Shown: positions 10,885-25,690, numbered from the stretch's first letter. The stretch: 64,000 nt of DNA from Rallus limicola (GCA_022605955.1 JAKCOZ010000007.1:13149501-13213500), one strand, 5' to 3'. A program made the numbers and translations. Notes: generated from the letters alone by a model not told the origin.

Positions 10885-10950
10885 GACGAGTACTGACTTC
10901 AGCAAAAGATGACTGTGCCATGCTCATCGAAGGGGTGCTTAAGCTGTCGA
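10885..10950 (+). mobile_element. Possible decayed LINE (CR1-like) reverse transcriptase remnant
   Basis: The codons for DFSK at 10895-10906, followed out of frame by DCAMLIEGVLKLSK, resemble the DFSKAFDTV...LIEKL region of CR1-type reverse transcriptases. The match is short, needs a frameshift and could be chance. Confidence 0.25.
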
Positions 10951-12430
10951 AGGCGTGAGGCCAGCGGGAGATGCCTGAGCACACAGATCAGTATAACTAA
11001 GAGCAATGAAACCATGTGGTTTTAATTACTCTGTTGTAGCTTCCTTCAACATCAGGAAGATTCTGGTCCGTCTCTGGTATTGTTGCATGCCTGGTGTTTA
11101 GCCATCACTGTTACAGTCCCTATACCTTACACAGTTTCCAGCAAGCTAGTTAGGAATCAGTGAGTTTGAAGGGCAGTTTTATGGGAGTGCTATTATGGTT
11201 TCATTGAACCTCTACAGAAGTGCAGGAGTTGATTAGGTTCAGTAAAAGTGGTCACTTCTCAAATACTTACAGGCTTAATCTAGGTTACTATACTCTTTCC
11301 CTATTATTTCTGACCATTCCAAATAAAATTTTGGAAACTGATTTAATAGCCAGAATTAGGACATCACAATTCTTATGCTGGCCAAAACCCATGGCTAATT
11401 AGCTCATTGAATGTTCTCTGACATGGAGTCAAAAGGAACAATGAACCTAAAAATACAAACTATTTTTATAAAAAAGAAATATAACCACCATTCTGCTGTC
11501 CTGTGCATTCATCCTCTCCTTTCTGAACAACAAGCTCTCTTCATTAAGCATGACAGACATGTCCTAAGAAAGGGAAAGTCACACAAAGGAAGAAGTGTGC
11601 CTTCCCTCAACATGCAAATCACATATGTTCATTAACTTCAAGAGTGCTAAGTGAAGTACAGTCTGCCACCATCTAAAAGACTTGTAATGACCCTAACTGC
11701 TAAAGACAATGGGGCTTGCTTGCACTGCTGAACTGCCCTGAAGATCCTGCGCACAGTCTGAAGAGAACAGGGAAAAAAAGAACTGAGAACACAAATACTA
11801 CCTTGAAAATCAGACTCATAAATAATAGGAGGAAAAAAAATTGCTAATATTTTTCACATAGCAATATGTGCATGTAAAATGAGCACTGGGACAGACTTCC
11901 TATCTGAAAAGATTTTGCTTAGCAAAAGTTTGCATCAGGTACATGGAGCAAGGGAAAGGGTGTTCAGTCTGTCCAAAGTTATATTAAGAGGTCAGTGGTA
12001 CCAGAGTTGGCAGTTTTAATTCTCTTTTTTGGAGCCTTTTATGATTCTAGAGTGGACTGATAAAATGACAGCAGTCTTCTGTCATAGACACAAACTCAAG
12101 GCATCATGACTGAGCAAATAATTTGGAAAGACTGGATTCTGGAACTCTGTTCCTGTCTCTGCCACTGATTTATTCTGTGGTCACCAGGACGTCTCTTAAC
12201 CTTTTAGATAAATGAGGGTAATGATGTAGAGTGCTGTGAAGTGCTTTTGTGCATTTCTAACCATGCTTTAAGGTAGTGAATATTATTTTCATGCCCATGC
12301 GTTCATCAATTTAATAGCCTGCTCATGGTTTCACTTCCTCTGAAACTCAACCTGATACTTCAGGAGTATGTTATTACTTGGGATTTCCAAGAAAAAAATT
12401 GATTCTTCTTTCTCTTCAAGCCTTTTTACT

Positions 12431-12478
12431 AAAACAAACAAACAAACAAATCCCCAAACAAATAAAACAAATAAATAA
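12431..12478 (+). repeat. (AAAC)n / (AAAT)n simple repeat
   Basis: About five perfect AAAC-type units followed by a degraded AAAC/AAAT continuation. Confidence 0.85.
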
Positions 12479-14127
12479 GGACATTTCTGAGAAGAATGGG
12501 TACTAAGTAATGCATGATGAATGGCAAAATAATTTAAAATGTATTTCTGTTTTCTCTTAACATATTAGGCAATCTGGAACTAACAGTACTCTTGGCATAT
12601 CAGGACTTTACCTTAAAAATCTGTTTCTCTTGTTTTCCTATAAAGAGAAATTTTCTCCTAGAAAATATCTTCAATCATTTTGTTTGACTATATTTGCTCT
12701 ATTTTTGTTCTCAATGTTGAAATGTCAAGAAGGTGTATATATCTATATCTATTTAATATATTTCTATTTCTATAAAAATGGATGTGTGTGTATACATATA
12801 CGTGTGTTTGCAGTAATGTTAACTTCAAATATTGTACTCAGCAAGGACTATATTTAACTGAAAAAAATTAAAAAAAAACCTGAGTTTCTTTCAATGTAAG
12901 CATATTAGATGTGCACTAAGAAAATGGCCCACTGTACCACTAAACAATAGTGAGTTAAAAATAACACTACAGAAAGATATATTTGTAATATTACTTTATA
13001 TTTTAAAAATAATCCTATTCATCCTATTGCAGCAAATTTGACTTAAGCAAGATGAAAAAAATCAGCCTAAGTAGACATATCTTGCAAACTTTATCCCTTT
13101 ACGCACAGTTACCCTTCAGACTCCCCAGTGTAAGCCTGGCTCCACTGAAAACAACCACAACACTCTGGTGGGCCTCAATAATACATGCTATTTGCATGTG
13201 AAAGCACTCCCATACACTTGGTATTAATCAGACAGGTATACAAAGATACAGTGCTAGCCAGAAGATCTTACTAAGTATGATGATTAAAAACTATTTTGGA
13301 CATGACAGCTGTAAATAATAAACAGCAGTTTAGAAATTCCAATAGCAAATTAATGAAATTTTCCTATTTTAGTTGACAGTTATGTCATTCTTGATAAGTA
13401 CGCCTGTATCAGGTGTCTGAATATATATGTAATAGGCTGGCTTGTTGTTTGGATGTCACATTAAATCATGGGTTCTGCCTCTTCTGCTGGCACTTCAAAT
13501 GCCAAGATGTGCAGGAAAAGGGGTGGGCTGGAGGGTGGCTTTCATGCTCAGGGCGTAAGCCTTTTTTCATAGTCTGTGCTCACCTACCCAGGAGACAGAT
13601 TTTTGTTTTCTTTTGAAGAGGTCTGTATCATTTTGCATCAGAAGTATGTCCTGATACAAGAAGTAGCTGTGACTTGTAAATAATCAGCCTCACTGAAGGT
13701 GGTGTTACGGCAAACAACAATGTTCTACCTTAAATCATTTTGACAATGCATTCTCTGCACTGCCCACAGACTTGGAGGGTGTCCTCAAAACAATCAAAGC
13801 TGAGACAATATTCATGGTTAAGTAAAGTCCAGAAGTAGCCAAACAGGTGTGTACTTCTCTCAGAAAAGGCCTTTTTAGATAGAAGACCTTTTGTGCACTA
13901 GTTTCATCCTAGGGCCCTTTTAGGGGCCACACCTGAGAGAGAAAGTGAATTATCAATGACATTTTTTTAAAGAATCAGTGGTTTAACACTAATTTCTAAT
14001 CAGATCCTACAGAAAGGAACAGCTCGCATGGCAGCTGTACTTTTCCCAGGGTTAATTACCTTTCACTGCTCTCTACTAATGAGTCAGCTGTTCCTGTCAT
14101 CACACAACTACACTGTGTTCATCTGTA

Positions 14128-14160
14128 GCTCTAGCTGTGGACAAACACAGTAGCTAGAGC
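14128..14160. repeat. Short inverted repeat (9-bp arms)
   Basis: GCTCTAGCT at 14128-14136 and AGCTAGAGC at 14152-14160 are perfect reverse complements. GTG and CAC inside them extend the stem across a bulge. Confidence 0.7.
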
Positions 14161-16212
14161 CCTGTTTACATATTGGTGAGGTTTGTTGTGCAAAGAATTT
14201 GCAAAGCATTTTTATAAAAAAAACCCCCACCAACGTAAAACTCCTTCTATTCCCATGTCTCTTGTCAGGGAAACAACTGTATTTTTCAGGCCAACATTGT
14301 GTTCTCAAGGTTACTGAATTAATCAACAAGACTAGTAATCTAAGGACATGAAAACTAATCTAAAAAATCATTTTTATATATATTGCACAATAGTTTATAT
14401 AGTTACAATTAGATCCATGTACCTATCCAGCTTGTCTTAGCTGATTGTTGGGTGAGAATGTTTACTTATTCATAGCTTACTGGTCTATGAACTGGAAAAC
14501 TTCATAAAATACTGGTTTAAGCAGCTGAACAGATAATAGTGCAAAAATTAATACATTTAAGGGAAGAGTTTTTATTATTTTTATGTCAAACTATAACAAG
14601 ACAATGATTTTAGACTTTCAGCAACCTGCTAACGTTTTTACATAATTCTAGCTGGTAATTCAATAGCAAGTAAATAGAATACATTATTTTCTAGCTGGGG
14701 TGAACAGGATGTGTTCTTTCTAGCTGTGTAAGATCAAGAGTGACACTCATACATCACTTTTAAACATCCTCTTAAGGACTGTATAAAACTTGGGGGTTAT
14801 TTAGAAAGGTGAACTTTAACAACAGAGAGAGGACTCACATCTAGATTCCTTTTCTTGTTAAGAAAGTAAGGGCACAGGCTCCTCCTCCACAGCAGCAAAC
14901 ATCTACCGTTACACACTAGCAGTTATTCCAGCTTTCTAGTGGAAGGCTATGAACATTATGGCTAAAGATGGGCATTGTGATAGAGTTTCCAAACCTCAAG
15001 TCCTGTTTGGGTCAACAATCAGAAAATATAACTGACAGCAGGGCTCTAAACTGGCACTGTCTTTAAAACATGATTCTATGTTAAAATTGTCTATATGAAG
15101 ACTACCTTGATCATATTTCCTCAGGCTAAGATCTGTAGGTGTTAACAGAGAAAGTAAATGTTCACCATACACCAAAGGGACACCACAGAGTACATGTTAT
15201 GTAAGAATAAGTTGAACTACTTGCAGTTGTATCTTCAGCAGACCTGTTCATGAAGGTATTAGTTGAGGCTGAGTTACTTGCTCATCACTGGCATTACTTG
15301 CTGTCTTACTTGCATGCAATTACATGAATTACATGAGATGACGTGTGACAAGCCTAAGGCGTGAATATGGTCTTCTGAATATGATGATGGAGAAAGAAAA
15401 ATAAGCTTTCTAGGTTAACGTTGTAGGACTGGCCACTCAAATGATGATAAATTTGCTTTTGAAAATATGAAGCCAAAAGCACAATGGAATTTCACGGGAT
15501 CACTTGAATAGTCACCTGGGAAATGAACATTTCCTTTGAACAGTACTGTAGTGAACCACCTCTTTCTCTCAGGCACCTTAAGTTGTGCAAGTTGTACTGA
15601 CAACCTTAAACACTGAGCAATGAGAAAACGTGAGCTGCATGGTTATGGTTTTTTAAAAGGCAGATATTTATTTATTGCTTTATTAAAACAAATTATCCTG
15701 CTTATTTTTGGAATTTTGTGTGAAAGTGGATTTCCTGAAGGTGCATTAACTGGGCTTAATGATTCACAGAATCCTCTGATCACTCAGGTCAGGCAGGCAA
15801 GGCCATGGAAAACTCATATAATGTTATGTCTCAGGTTCTCTCTCTGCTCAAAAGGTTACTCTTTCTTCCCACACAACATATCTCACTCCTAATGTTAAAA
15901 AAAAGAAAATTCTCAGGGATAACATGGGGATTGTCTTTCTACTTAAAGGTCTTCATATTTTACTGGCTCATCTTTTCTAGAGTTCTCAAGATGCTTTCTT
16001 CATCCACAGACAGGAAAACTGGGAACATGTCCTGTCCACAGGAAAACTTAACCCTTGGACTGAGTTTCACCCTTTCCTGGGATGCTGTCTGCTTGAACTC
16101 TTGTCAGTAACAGGACTTGCTAGCTCTCTGTTAGAAATAGACTTCATGCTGTACACTGAAGCAGCTGGGATGCTTGAAGACCACTTGTCTTAATAGTCTG
16201 TTGGGTTGATGA

Positions 16213-16290
16213 TTGTCCTACTGTGGGGATTCCTCAAGGCTCAGGAGGAAAATTTCAGGGCCAAAATCATGATATCTTCTGTACTGTCCC
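16213..16290 (+). mobile_element. Decayed LINE reverse transcriptase fragment (CR1-like)
   Basis: Positions 16223-16243 encode VGIPQGS, close to the GVPQGS motif of LINE reverse transcriptases. Further on, GGGCCAAAATCATGATATCTT at 16258-16278 resembles the CR1 segment for GPxLFNIF that normally follows a few residues later, with inserted bases between. The rest is too decayed to translate. It fits an old CR1 or related LINE copy. Confidence 0.4.
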
Positions 16291-18675
16291 CACTTAAAAC
16301 TTGACTTCTTTACTTTTAAAATATCCTCAAAATAGCCGTGCAACTTCTAAAATTAAAAGACAGGATCATCATGCAACTACAAATAAATCTGAATACCCAA
16401 CAAATAAATAGGGAAGCAAGCTGTGTGACCTGAAGGGTATCCACAATGCTGAACTTGCTTTTTTGAAGGCTGGCACTCATTGATTGAAAGCAACTTGCAC
16501 TTCTGCAATTTTGCAGTATTATTCCCTGTGATCACAAAATAGTAGCACATTATTCACATTAATAACAATAAAAATGAGTGGTATTATTAATGGTGTTGCT
16601 ATAAATAAATTTGAGCCCAAAGCACCCAGGGCTAAAGCTATTTATTCTCTCACACTACTCAAAATAAGTTAGGGATATTTAAGAAGACACTTTTTAGTGA
16701 CTGAAATGTTGATTGTGGAGAAGAAAACTCAGAATATTACAAGTGAGCAGGTTAAGATATCCAGGATAAATGTTAAATCAGCCTAAAGGGCTGATTGGTA
16801 TCAATTTATACCACAATGAACTTGGCATGAGCACAAATTTGGTCATGATTTTCATTGACTTTGAGCCTCATCTCTGGAAGTACTACTGGTAACAAATAGT
16901 TACTAACCCTTTGTAAAACTCATTGTTACTAAATTAGATAAAACTGAGCATAATCTTACAGCAGAGTATACTACTCCAGCTATCCTCCCATCAGGGAAAG
17001 GGTGAGAAAAGGCAAAGGACTGACAAAGACCTTTACAGGTTACAAGGCCAACCTATGCCTTCCATGCTATAGATGTAGTGTACAGCCACGTGCTGTTCCA
17101 TTGGGGCCATCAAGTATGTAAGGGTTAGCACAGCTCTGAACCCCAAAAGAATTAGGATTTGCTCCCTAAGAAATACAATTTAAGAACTTTGCCTTGATCT
17201 AAAGAAATACTGAGAACCTGTCCCTAGAGCTGATGAAAGTTTATTTTAAAGTAAGTCCCATATTTATGGCCTAAAGCAATGAATATGGTAAATAATCCTC
17301 TAAAAATTTGTGTCATCAAATCTCCTCAAACACAGAAAAATGCTTGAAATCTATGCAAAATACACACAGTAATTGAAATTCTGAACTGAAAGCTTGCTTG
17401 TAGTTTTTATGATAGCATGAAATCACTAAAAACACCCATAAAAATAGTGCAAAACCATAATTTAATCTATTCTTCTGATACTTTAAATCTTGAGAAACAG
17501 TCTTGAAAGCATTAGGAGAGAGAAAGAAATTACAGACGCACCCCTAGAAGTGCCTACAGAGTCTGAGTAATGACCAATGTGAGAAAGAAAATGTGGAGCT
17601 GAACCTGGACGTGCCTCTACCATCAGTTGAAAAAAACTCATCTGGTTTAATGTAGACATCTCTACAATATTTTGAATTGAATGGATAGTTAAATCTTTAC
17701 AGCTCAAATCTTATCATTTAAGAATTACTTTTGAGGAAAAAAACACTTTTCTGAAAAGGAATATAAGAACCAAGAAGGGAATTTCCCCCTTCCCTTTTGT
17801 AACTATCATATTTCAGGGGGAAAATTTGGTCCTCTGAGCTGCATAGCAATATTCAGTTTTGCTATTCTGCTCTCCTTTAATACCTGAGTACACAATGAAT
17901 TTCATCAATGCCATGCATATGCAAGATGAAACTTCTGGTCTAAGCTATGACATATGATTTGTATCATTATCTTGTATGAAATTATGAGAGATAGTGACTT
18001 TCTGTAGAGACAAAATATAGGAGGAAATCAAGTCCAATCTGTATGCTGCACAGGAAAGACAGGATTCCACCTTCATAACTTTACATGCCTGAGATGCAAA
18101 TACAGATTTCAGAGGTAGCAACCGCTGGATTTCTGTAGTCTCGGGGAAGCCTGTAGGCAACACACAGGCATTTCTGCCTCTGTTTAGATGTATGATACAT
18201 CTTACTTATTTCATACATCTACTTCAAGGCATGATGAATTGCATGCAAGAAACTTTTTGAAGAAGAGGGGAGTTAGCCACAGCTTTGATATGAGCGGTGT
18301 GGCTTCACAGTGGCAGGAGAATACAGAGTCAAGAGGCAGAGGACGAAAAGAGTCAGCATTATGTGCCAAATATTTCTCTATCTAGATAAAGGAAAAAGAA
18401 GATGATCGAGTTTTAAGCACAACAGCAGGAAACTGAACTCTTAACAGTTGGTACAGACTGAAATGCCATCTTTTTAATATTTGGATTGGACAATATTCTA
18501 TGAAGAAATAAAAGTTTTCCTGATAAGTAAGTGTACCACATGGACTGATGTCTGATAAATGGGGAGCGTCTTTCAGGTTGCACTGTTATTATCTGATACT
18601 GAATACAGTGGTTTTCTTAAGTCAAGGTTTGATATTTAAGCTTATCTCCGTTTTTTCCTTGGTTTATTGTATATA

Positions 18676-18700
18676 TTCTCAAGTATTGTATACTTGAGAA
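18676..18700. repeat. Perfect 11-bp inverted repeat, 3-base loop
   Basis: TTCTCAAGTAT (18676-18686) and ATACTTGAGAA (18690-18700) are exact reverse complements separated by three bases. The stem is too short for a microRNA precursor. Confidence 0.8.
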
Positions 18701-21700
18701 ACCTGATGTCACCAGTGACAGTAGCTATGCATTTAATTATTCCTTTAGTTTGTTTCAACCATACATAATGACCCATGCCCTGTTCTATTTGGTGCAATCT
18801 GATCTGTGTGATGTTTTAAACCATAAAATTAAAGAAATTAAAATCAAAATTCCTTCTAGCAACTTTTGCTAGCCTTAGGGAGCCAACAAGAAGAGCCAGA
18901 TTTTTAAAAATGAAAATGTTATTGTGCTTATGTTGCCTGCTACAAACATGCTTCTTTTTCAGCATGTAAGGTGCAAGCTTAGGCAAAGAATTATTGACAC
19001 AGTCATTTGTTTGATTTGTGAGTGCCAAGCACAGCTTTTTCACATGCACTCAGTGAAAACTAGTTTTAAAAAAATAATAGTTTTAAAAATAATAATAGTT
19101 TGGTTTCCCTCTTTTGTTTACTCCAAAGAAAAAAAAAGTCTTATGAGTAAAATTTGCTATATCCAAACAAAAGACTGGCAGCTTAAGTAAGTATATGAAC
19201 AGGGGGAAGGGAGACTTATTTCCTGAGTTTCAACAGATGTCATACTTAATTGGTTGTGAAATAAACCAGAGCTACTCTCGGCCTGTTTCCCTAGTTTCAG
19301 CTGTGAAGACACTTTCAAACATGTGCATTTCCCTCCTGCTTGTCATAATGAGGGTGTGGGGTGAGAATCAAACCTCCAAAAGGAGTAAAGCAGCATGCAT
19401 GCTGTATACAGGCCTTCAGATACACTAATTAAACAGAAGTGAGAGTTGCATCTTTTGTTCCTGTGGGATACATGTCAATACAGCATTAAGCAAGACAGTT
19501 GTGCTGAGAGATGATTGTCTTAACCTTCTGCTAATATCAGGAAGTCACTGGGCTGTCCCATTCTGCACCAAGCTTTTCATCTTCATGTATTTTGTCTCTG
19601 AAACGTCCTTTTTCCTAACTCAGAGCAATTTGGTGAAACGCGTTCAGTTTTGTATTATGACAGGGAGACTGTAATCTAGATTATTTTTTCCCTTGCAGAT
19701 GTTCTCTACTACAAGGAGCAGACTAACACCACATGTAACATAACAGCGGCAACATGAAGGAAGAATCACTAAGCAAAAACTTCTCAGATAAACATGGAGA
19801 AGAACAAAAGAAATAGAGAACAAGACTTCTCATAGACACAAAGCCTAAACATTTGTTAACTGTGTCTAACTGTCAGTTGGTGGTAGGATAATCTAAATAC
19901 AGATGGGCATTTCTAGAGGGCTAGGGTAAAGAATGTTCCCTACTCGTTTTATGCCTTATTGTATGCAGTCTCCAAAATGTAAATGCTCTTCCGAACTTCT
20001 TGGGTAAAAGCTAAATATGTGATAGGTGTCTCTCTATGAAACTCAGTACGACCAAGTTTTTCAAAAAAATAGATGTTAGTTAAAACATTTCAAATAGAAA
20101 TGCAATGGAAATTGCATAAAACAAAAAATTAAGGCCAAGGTCAAATATGTTTAATTCACCTGTGACAATCAAACTGAACAATATTTGTTCTTTTAGTTTA
20201 GACTTGGAACCCACATCCCAGGAGTGCTAGGAGAGAGCTTTAATCCCTAGAAAAAATTCAAATTCCCAAAGTGCGTGATGGAAACCAGCATAATCCTTCC
20301 TGAAGTCAGAAATAAAATGGAAAATACTTTCTTTTCTATTAAAACAAGAGCAGTCATCATGATCTTTATTCTTTTAATGTTTTACAGGTCTGACTTTCGG
20401 CAGATGACCTCTCTTGTTTGTCCCTACATGTTTTCCAAAATATAAAAGTGAAATAGAGTCCCAAGGGCACTGTACTTGAAAGGTTATGAGAGTTAGAGAA
20501 TTTTAACCATGCCTGCCAAATCAGCAGATGGCTTGTGATTATAATTATATGCATCAATAAAACGAATAATCTTTACAAAATTTGAATTTCTACTAAAGTA
20601 AGGGATTTAGTAAGCAGATGCAACAGAATGCATTTTCTTTAACCCTTTTTGTAGACAGTACTGTTTCTCACAAAAATAATGGGAAAGCTAGCTCTCCATA
20701 AACTAGCTTGACCATGCATTTGAGCCTTAAATGTATGTTTCTTTTGACCAAGTGTCAATGTTATTTAGAGTGATTTATGTGTTCAGTGGCACTTTGTTCA
20801 CTAAATGTCTAATGCTTATATATAGGATGATTCCCATCAGACCCATACTTCCAAATGGTGTTTAATTTTATAAAATGTTAGAGGTACAATGAAAAAGTCA
20901 TGTGTACTCAGTCTCTTAATTTGTATAGCTATGGTAGCTCTTTCTGTTTAGGATTTGGTGACTTTCCATATCTTATATGGAAGCTGAGTTAACCACATTG
21001 TTAGTGAAGGAATTCTCTTTACCCAAAATATGGAAAATCTGTTAAAGGTTCTGTGAGGTGTTTTGTTTTAATTGCAAGAAATTAAAATATATAGAGATAA
21101 AAATACGTATTACAAAAATCACAGTCTTGGTTTTCTGTGACCTATGACCACTTCCTTTACTTTCTGACTATTGTAACAAGATCTAGATAGTTTATATTAG
21201 ACTGTGTTAAACTTCTGCCCAAAGTAGGATAAAATCACACAGTAAGCCCCCTAAGCCAAATCTATTTCTGGACTGCATCACAAAAATGCTATTTGAAGAC
21301 ATGATGGAAATGCTGCATAGTTTTTTGATATAGCAAGGGAGAAGATATTTGAGAACAGCAATAAATATATTTAAAAAAAAAAATCTCCTGGGATGCTCTA
21401 GATGCTTACCAGCAGTAGTTTAACATTTATTTTATTCAAACATTTAAATGTGAACTTTTAGTTGAAGAAGGTATATGTGTTGGTTTTTTTTAACTACCAT
21501 AGTATCTCTGATGCTAAGCATGCAAAACGGTATTTTGACGCTCATTAAAAAGTGGATTTTTACTTCAGAAATTACAGAGCCATTACTCTGTATCATGTAA
21601 ATCCTTCTTAGCATAAGGATTATTGACCTGATAGCTCATAATGGTGCCTTTGGAGCCATTACTACTTTGTTGTACGATCCAGATGCTGTACATGTGCTCT

Positions 21701-24107
21701 AAGTTGGATGGGAGAGCTATAAGGGTGTCAAATTTTGCCCCGAGATTTAAGGAACTGACTTCGTGACTCTTACTATCACCTGAAGAAACACTGTAAAGAA
21801 GAACTTAGATTTAAAAACCCAATCTTTAGAACTTTTTCAAAATATCACTTTATGTGAGCATCAGACTTTCTAACACCTGCATGCAGCAGAGTTGAAATAC
21901 ATGTCTTTAAATGAAAAACAAGATCCTTTTAACCAAAGTTTCTTAAAGGAGAGAAAAGTTTACCTATGAAACCAAATCTGAAAAACAAGCTAGAAATGGT
22001 TACCCAAATATATTAAGCAAATCAACAAACCCCTTGTCTTCAAAACACTTACACACCTTCTTTACTCTAGTAAACTAGAGTCCACTCCATCATCAACTCC
22101 ACCTCAGTGGAAATATTCATGTGTACAAATGTTTAAGTGTTCACCTACCCAAGGAGGTAAGCCCCTACCAACCTACCCCACCACCCCGCCACCATCTTCA
22201 CTATAAAGTAACTTTTACTGTTATATTGTGACTTATTTTGAACCATCTTATTCTATCATTTAGAAAGACAAAAATTTTGAAGTCTTCCACGAACAAAAAT
22301 GAGAGCAATTCTCCTCCAAAGAAATTTTATGTAAGTACTAAAAGAAGTTAAGAGGGAGACAATCTTTTTTATCACTAATTAAATGGTATCTTTAGTCTGA
22401 AGTGATTCAAGGTAATTAAAATTCAGAAGCACCAACTCTGCTTATGCAGTTTTAATAGTCCGCAACTATTGGGACATAAACTACAAGTGACCCAGTCTCA
22501 GTTATATATTTTTACTTCCAAAATTAATCAGTTAAGGAACAGATAAATTTTGGTATAGATGCTGCAAATAGATATGGACGTAGTAGAATATAAAGTTTAC
22601 TTTTTGTGGTATTTGCTATATTTTATTTTGGAGCAACAGATCCGGGCCTTTGGTAGGATTGTCTGTGACTGACCTTGGAGATAGATACTTCCTTATCAAG
22701 AATATCAGATATTTTGGGATTATTGGCTTGAAAATCTAAAACTATGCAAAACAAATGGAATTAGAATTACTCAAATGAACTGTATAATGCCATAAACTTT
22801 TTCAGATCCACATGCATAACCTAGATTGGTATCCCCTGGAACTGAGCAGAGAGATATCTACCTCATATCGGACTGTAAGGTCCAAAAAGTCTATTGAAAG
22901 TGGTTTCTAAAAATCTGTTGTGTTATGTATTTTTCAGGGAAATCAGATGAACAACATTAATTAGCAGAAATCAAGTTTTCTTTGCCTTTTCTCTTAGGTG
23001 CATTAGAGAAATTATACACTAGAGGGAAAATAATGAATCTATGAAAAAACTATTGACACTGAACTGTGGCTCAACCTGTCGGATTACAGTAGCAATATGA
23101 TTTTTCTAGCAATGCTGCATGTGCAGTGAAATCACTCTCTACTTTTAAAAGGATAAAGGACAGTTGAACTTATGCATTAATGCGGTGAATGCTGAAATAC
23201 AGAATACCATTTACTCTCATTCACGTAAGTATGTGAAAAGCACAAACCCTGTGTGTAGGGGAGTGCTCATTTTATAAAGCTGTGGTGATGCACCTGAGCA
23301 TAAAATTTCATCAATTCTTACCTGTTAAAATGAATTGAAAACTTAATATCAATTAGCAAAGTTCAAAGAAGAAATGTGTTGTAGCGCTGTAGTTTACTAA
23401 ATCTCTGCTGATCTAGCAATTAGGTATGAATTATAGGACTTAGCTGAGAAAGCAAGCTTGTTTTCTGATGTCTGCATATCTCTTATTTTCTGAAATAACA
23501 TGAGGAAAACATGTTGCTAAGATGCAAACTCCTTAAAAATATGAAAAGAACTCAAAAATTTACAAGAGTTTGTTTACTTGCTCTTCCCACTAAATTTCCT
23601 AAATTGGAAATATTGGGAAATGCACAGAGTTTCAATAAACTGAGATGCTATATGGGTGAACATGTTTAATTGTATATGTAGACTTTTGCATAAATATTCA
23701 CATGCAGATTTATATATATGCATGCAGAGACACACACCTTTACAAGGAATCACCAAAGCCGTATGGTAAAATACAACATTTTATCTTAGTTTCTGTAAGT
23801 TGTGATGATACTTTTATTGTCTATGCAGTAAAAAAAGATGTCCCTGGGTAAGTGACATATCACAGTGAACTGACTTTTATGAAGAGTTTTATGTGAACAG
23901 GTTATCCTGATACACCTAAATACATGTATATTAACAAATGTTTTCCAAAATGAAATAACTCTTTCAAAAGAAAATAAAAAATCCCAAACAAAACAACAAA
24001 AAACCCCAACAAAACCAACTGTAATGCATGCTGATAGCTAAAAGCCATTTCTTTAACTGTTTGTATTTGAGGAAGCATTCTTAAAACATCATGTTCATAT
24101 GTTTGTC

Positions 24108-24122
24108 GGGGGGGGTGGGGGG
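24108..24122 (+). repeat. G-run (G8-T-G6)
   Basis: Two adjacent guanine runs split by a single T, followed by a GA-rich stretch. Confidence 0.85.
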
Positions 24123-25690
24123 AGAGAGGTAGTAGGGAGAAGAATGACTTAATTCACACAGGCATCTTGCAATAATATTATGTTGTTTTGAACCTTGCAT
24201 CCCCTGAGCCTCCAAAGTGCAAAGCAGACAGAAACATTTTAGCAATGCAAACAAGACTTTCTGGCAACTTCCTGTTGCCATTTTTCAGCAAAATAGAGGG
24301 TCCTGAGATATTAAAGTAAAACAGTGCTGGAAAAGATTTTAATATTGGATACACAGGCACTGCTGTACTAAGATACCAGCTGAATGTTTTTTTCTGCTGT
24401 GTAAAGAAAATAGGTAATGACTATGCAACTGCTTAACAGCAAATCTTCAACTCTTTAATTTCAGCTCATGTAAAAAGTAACACTGAGAGACATCATGTAA
24501 AAATCTGGGGATTTTTAAAAACTACAAAATTATAGTAACACCATAATTTATATCCGCAGAGTTGTAAAAGCTGTACTGGGTATTAGGGTGAAAGTAGCTG
24601 GCTAGTGGATTAAAATGTGTATTCATACACATAACACTCTTCCAGCAGATTTTTACAGAGAAGCAAAAAGAAAACTTTCTGTCTGTAAAGTTCATGAAAT
24701 GTCAATGTACATCTGAGGCGGTGCTTATTGTGTGTCAGTTCTTACAAAGAATATTTCTTGCATTACACTATAATTACAATATCCAGTTCACAAAACATAC
24801 TGTTTCACATTACTTTCAGAATTCCAGAAACTTTTGTAAGCTGGCACATCAGACAGAGAAAGAAAACAAACAAACAAGAAACAAACACAACCTTGATTCC
24901 AGAGACATTTTTCTCCCCTTCCTGAAGTGACAGGAGGGAGGGGGTAAAAAAAAAAATCCCTTCATTATGACCTACTTGTCTAGAAACGGACTTTCAACCC
25001 CATGGTTAGGCTAAGATTTGCTCTACTTTCTCCCTAGGGCATAATTGTCAGACTGACTTACCGTGTGCCTTTTAGCCTTTGTTCTGCCTCTCACGCTGAC
25101 ATCAGGGAAGCAGTGATGTAGAATAAAGCAGGGGTGGGCTAGGTTAGTCCACTGTTTGTGTCGTTGTGTGGTGTGCAGGGACACTCTGTGATACTCTAGT
25201 GAGCTGCTAAGCTTTTTTTGTAGGCTTTGTGTCATTTACTTAACGACCAATCTCATTAGCTGCCAGGGTACAATGGGCTGATGCATTTTCTATGTACATA
25301 CTCTACACAGTGACCCTCAAGGTTGCCGAAGGTCTATTTAATCAGTCAAAATGCTGAATATATTTGCAGTAAATCACTAAAAAAATTACGGGACCACAGA
25401 GGTATCTCGTGAGGGTTTACTCTTTCCTGGGAGTTATTTGCAGGTAATAAAGTGATAGGAGATGTAGGCAAAAGCAAGGACAAAGAAGGGAAAAGGGCAC
25501 TTACTGGGTTTGCAGTGGTCACCTTTAATTTAGGGAACCTTGGGGGCCCTGCAGATCACTGTGTTTCTGCTTGTTAATTTCTCCATGCAGTTCATGCTTC
25601 AGTGTAATCACGTTATCACAATTAAACCCCTTTAAATAAGAGGAGCAACACTAACAAAATACACAGCCTTTCACACATTGGGGAGGGGAT

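Larger units (their letters stand above)
9661..16212. other. Non-coding, AT-rich, no gene recognised
   Basis: Unique AT-rich sequence. It contains an AAAC-type simple repeat (12431-12478), a TA/GT-rich patch (about 12737-12812), a short hairpin at 14128-14160 and a possible LINE remnant near 10885-10950. The short open frames present have no supporting features. Confidence 0.55.

Noticed and set aside
19685..19782. Polypyrimidine-AG acceptor followed by a possible exon
   Set aside because: No convincing donor site or coding frame follows; such acceptors are common by chance.
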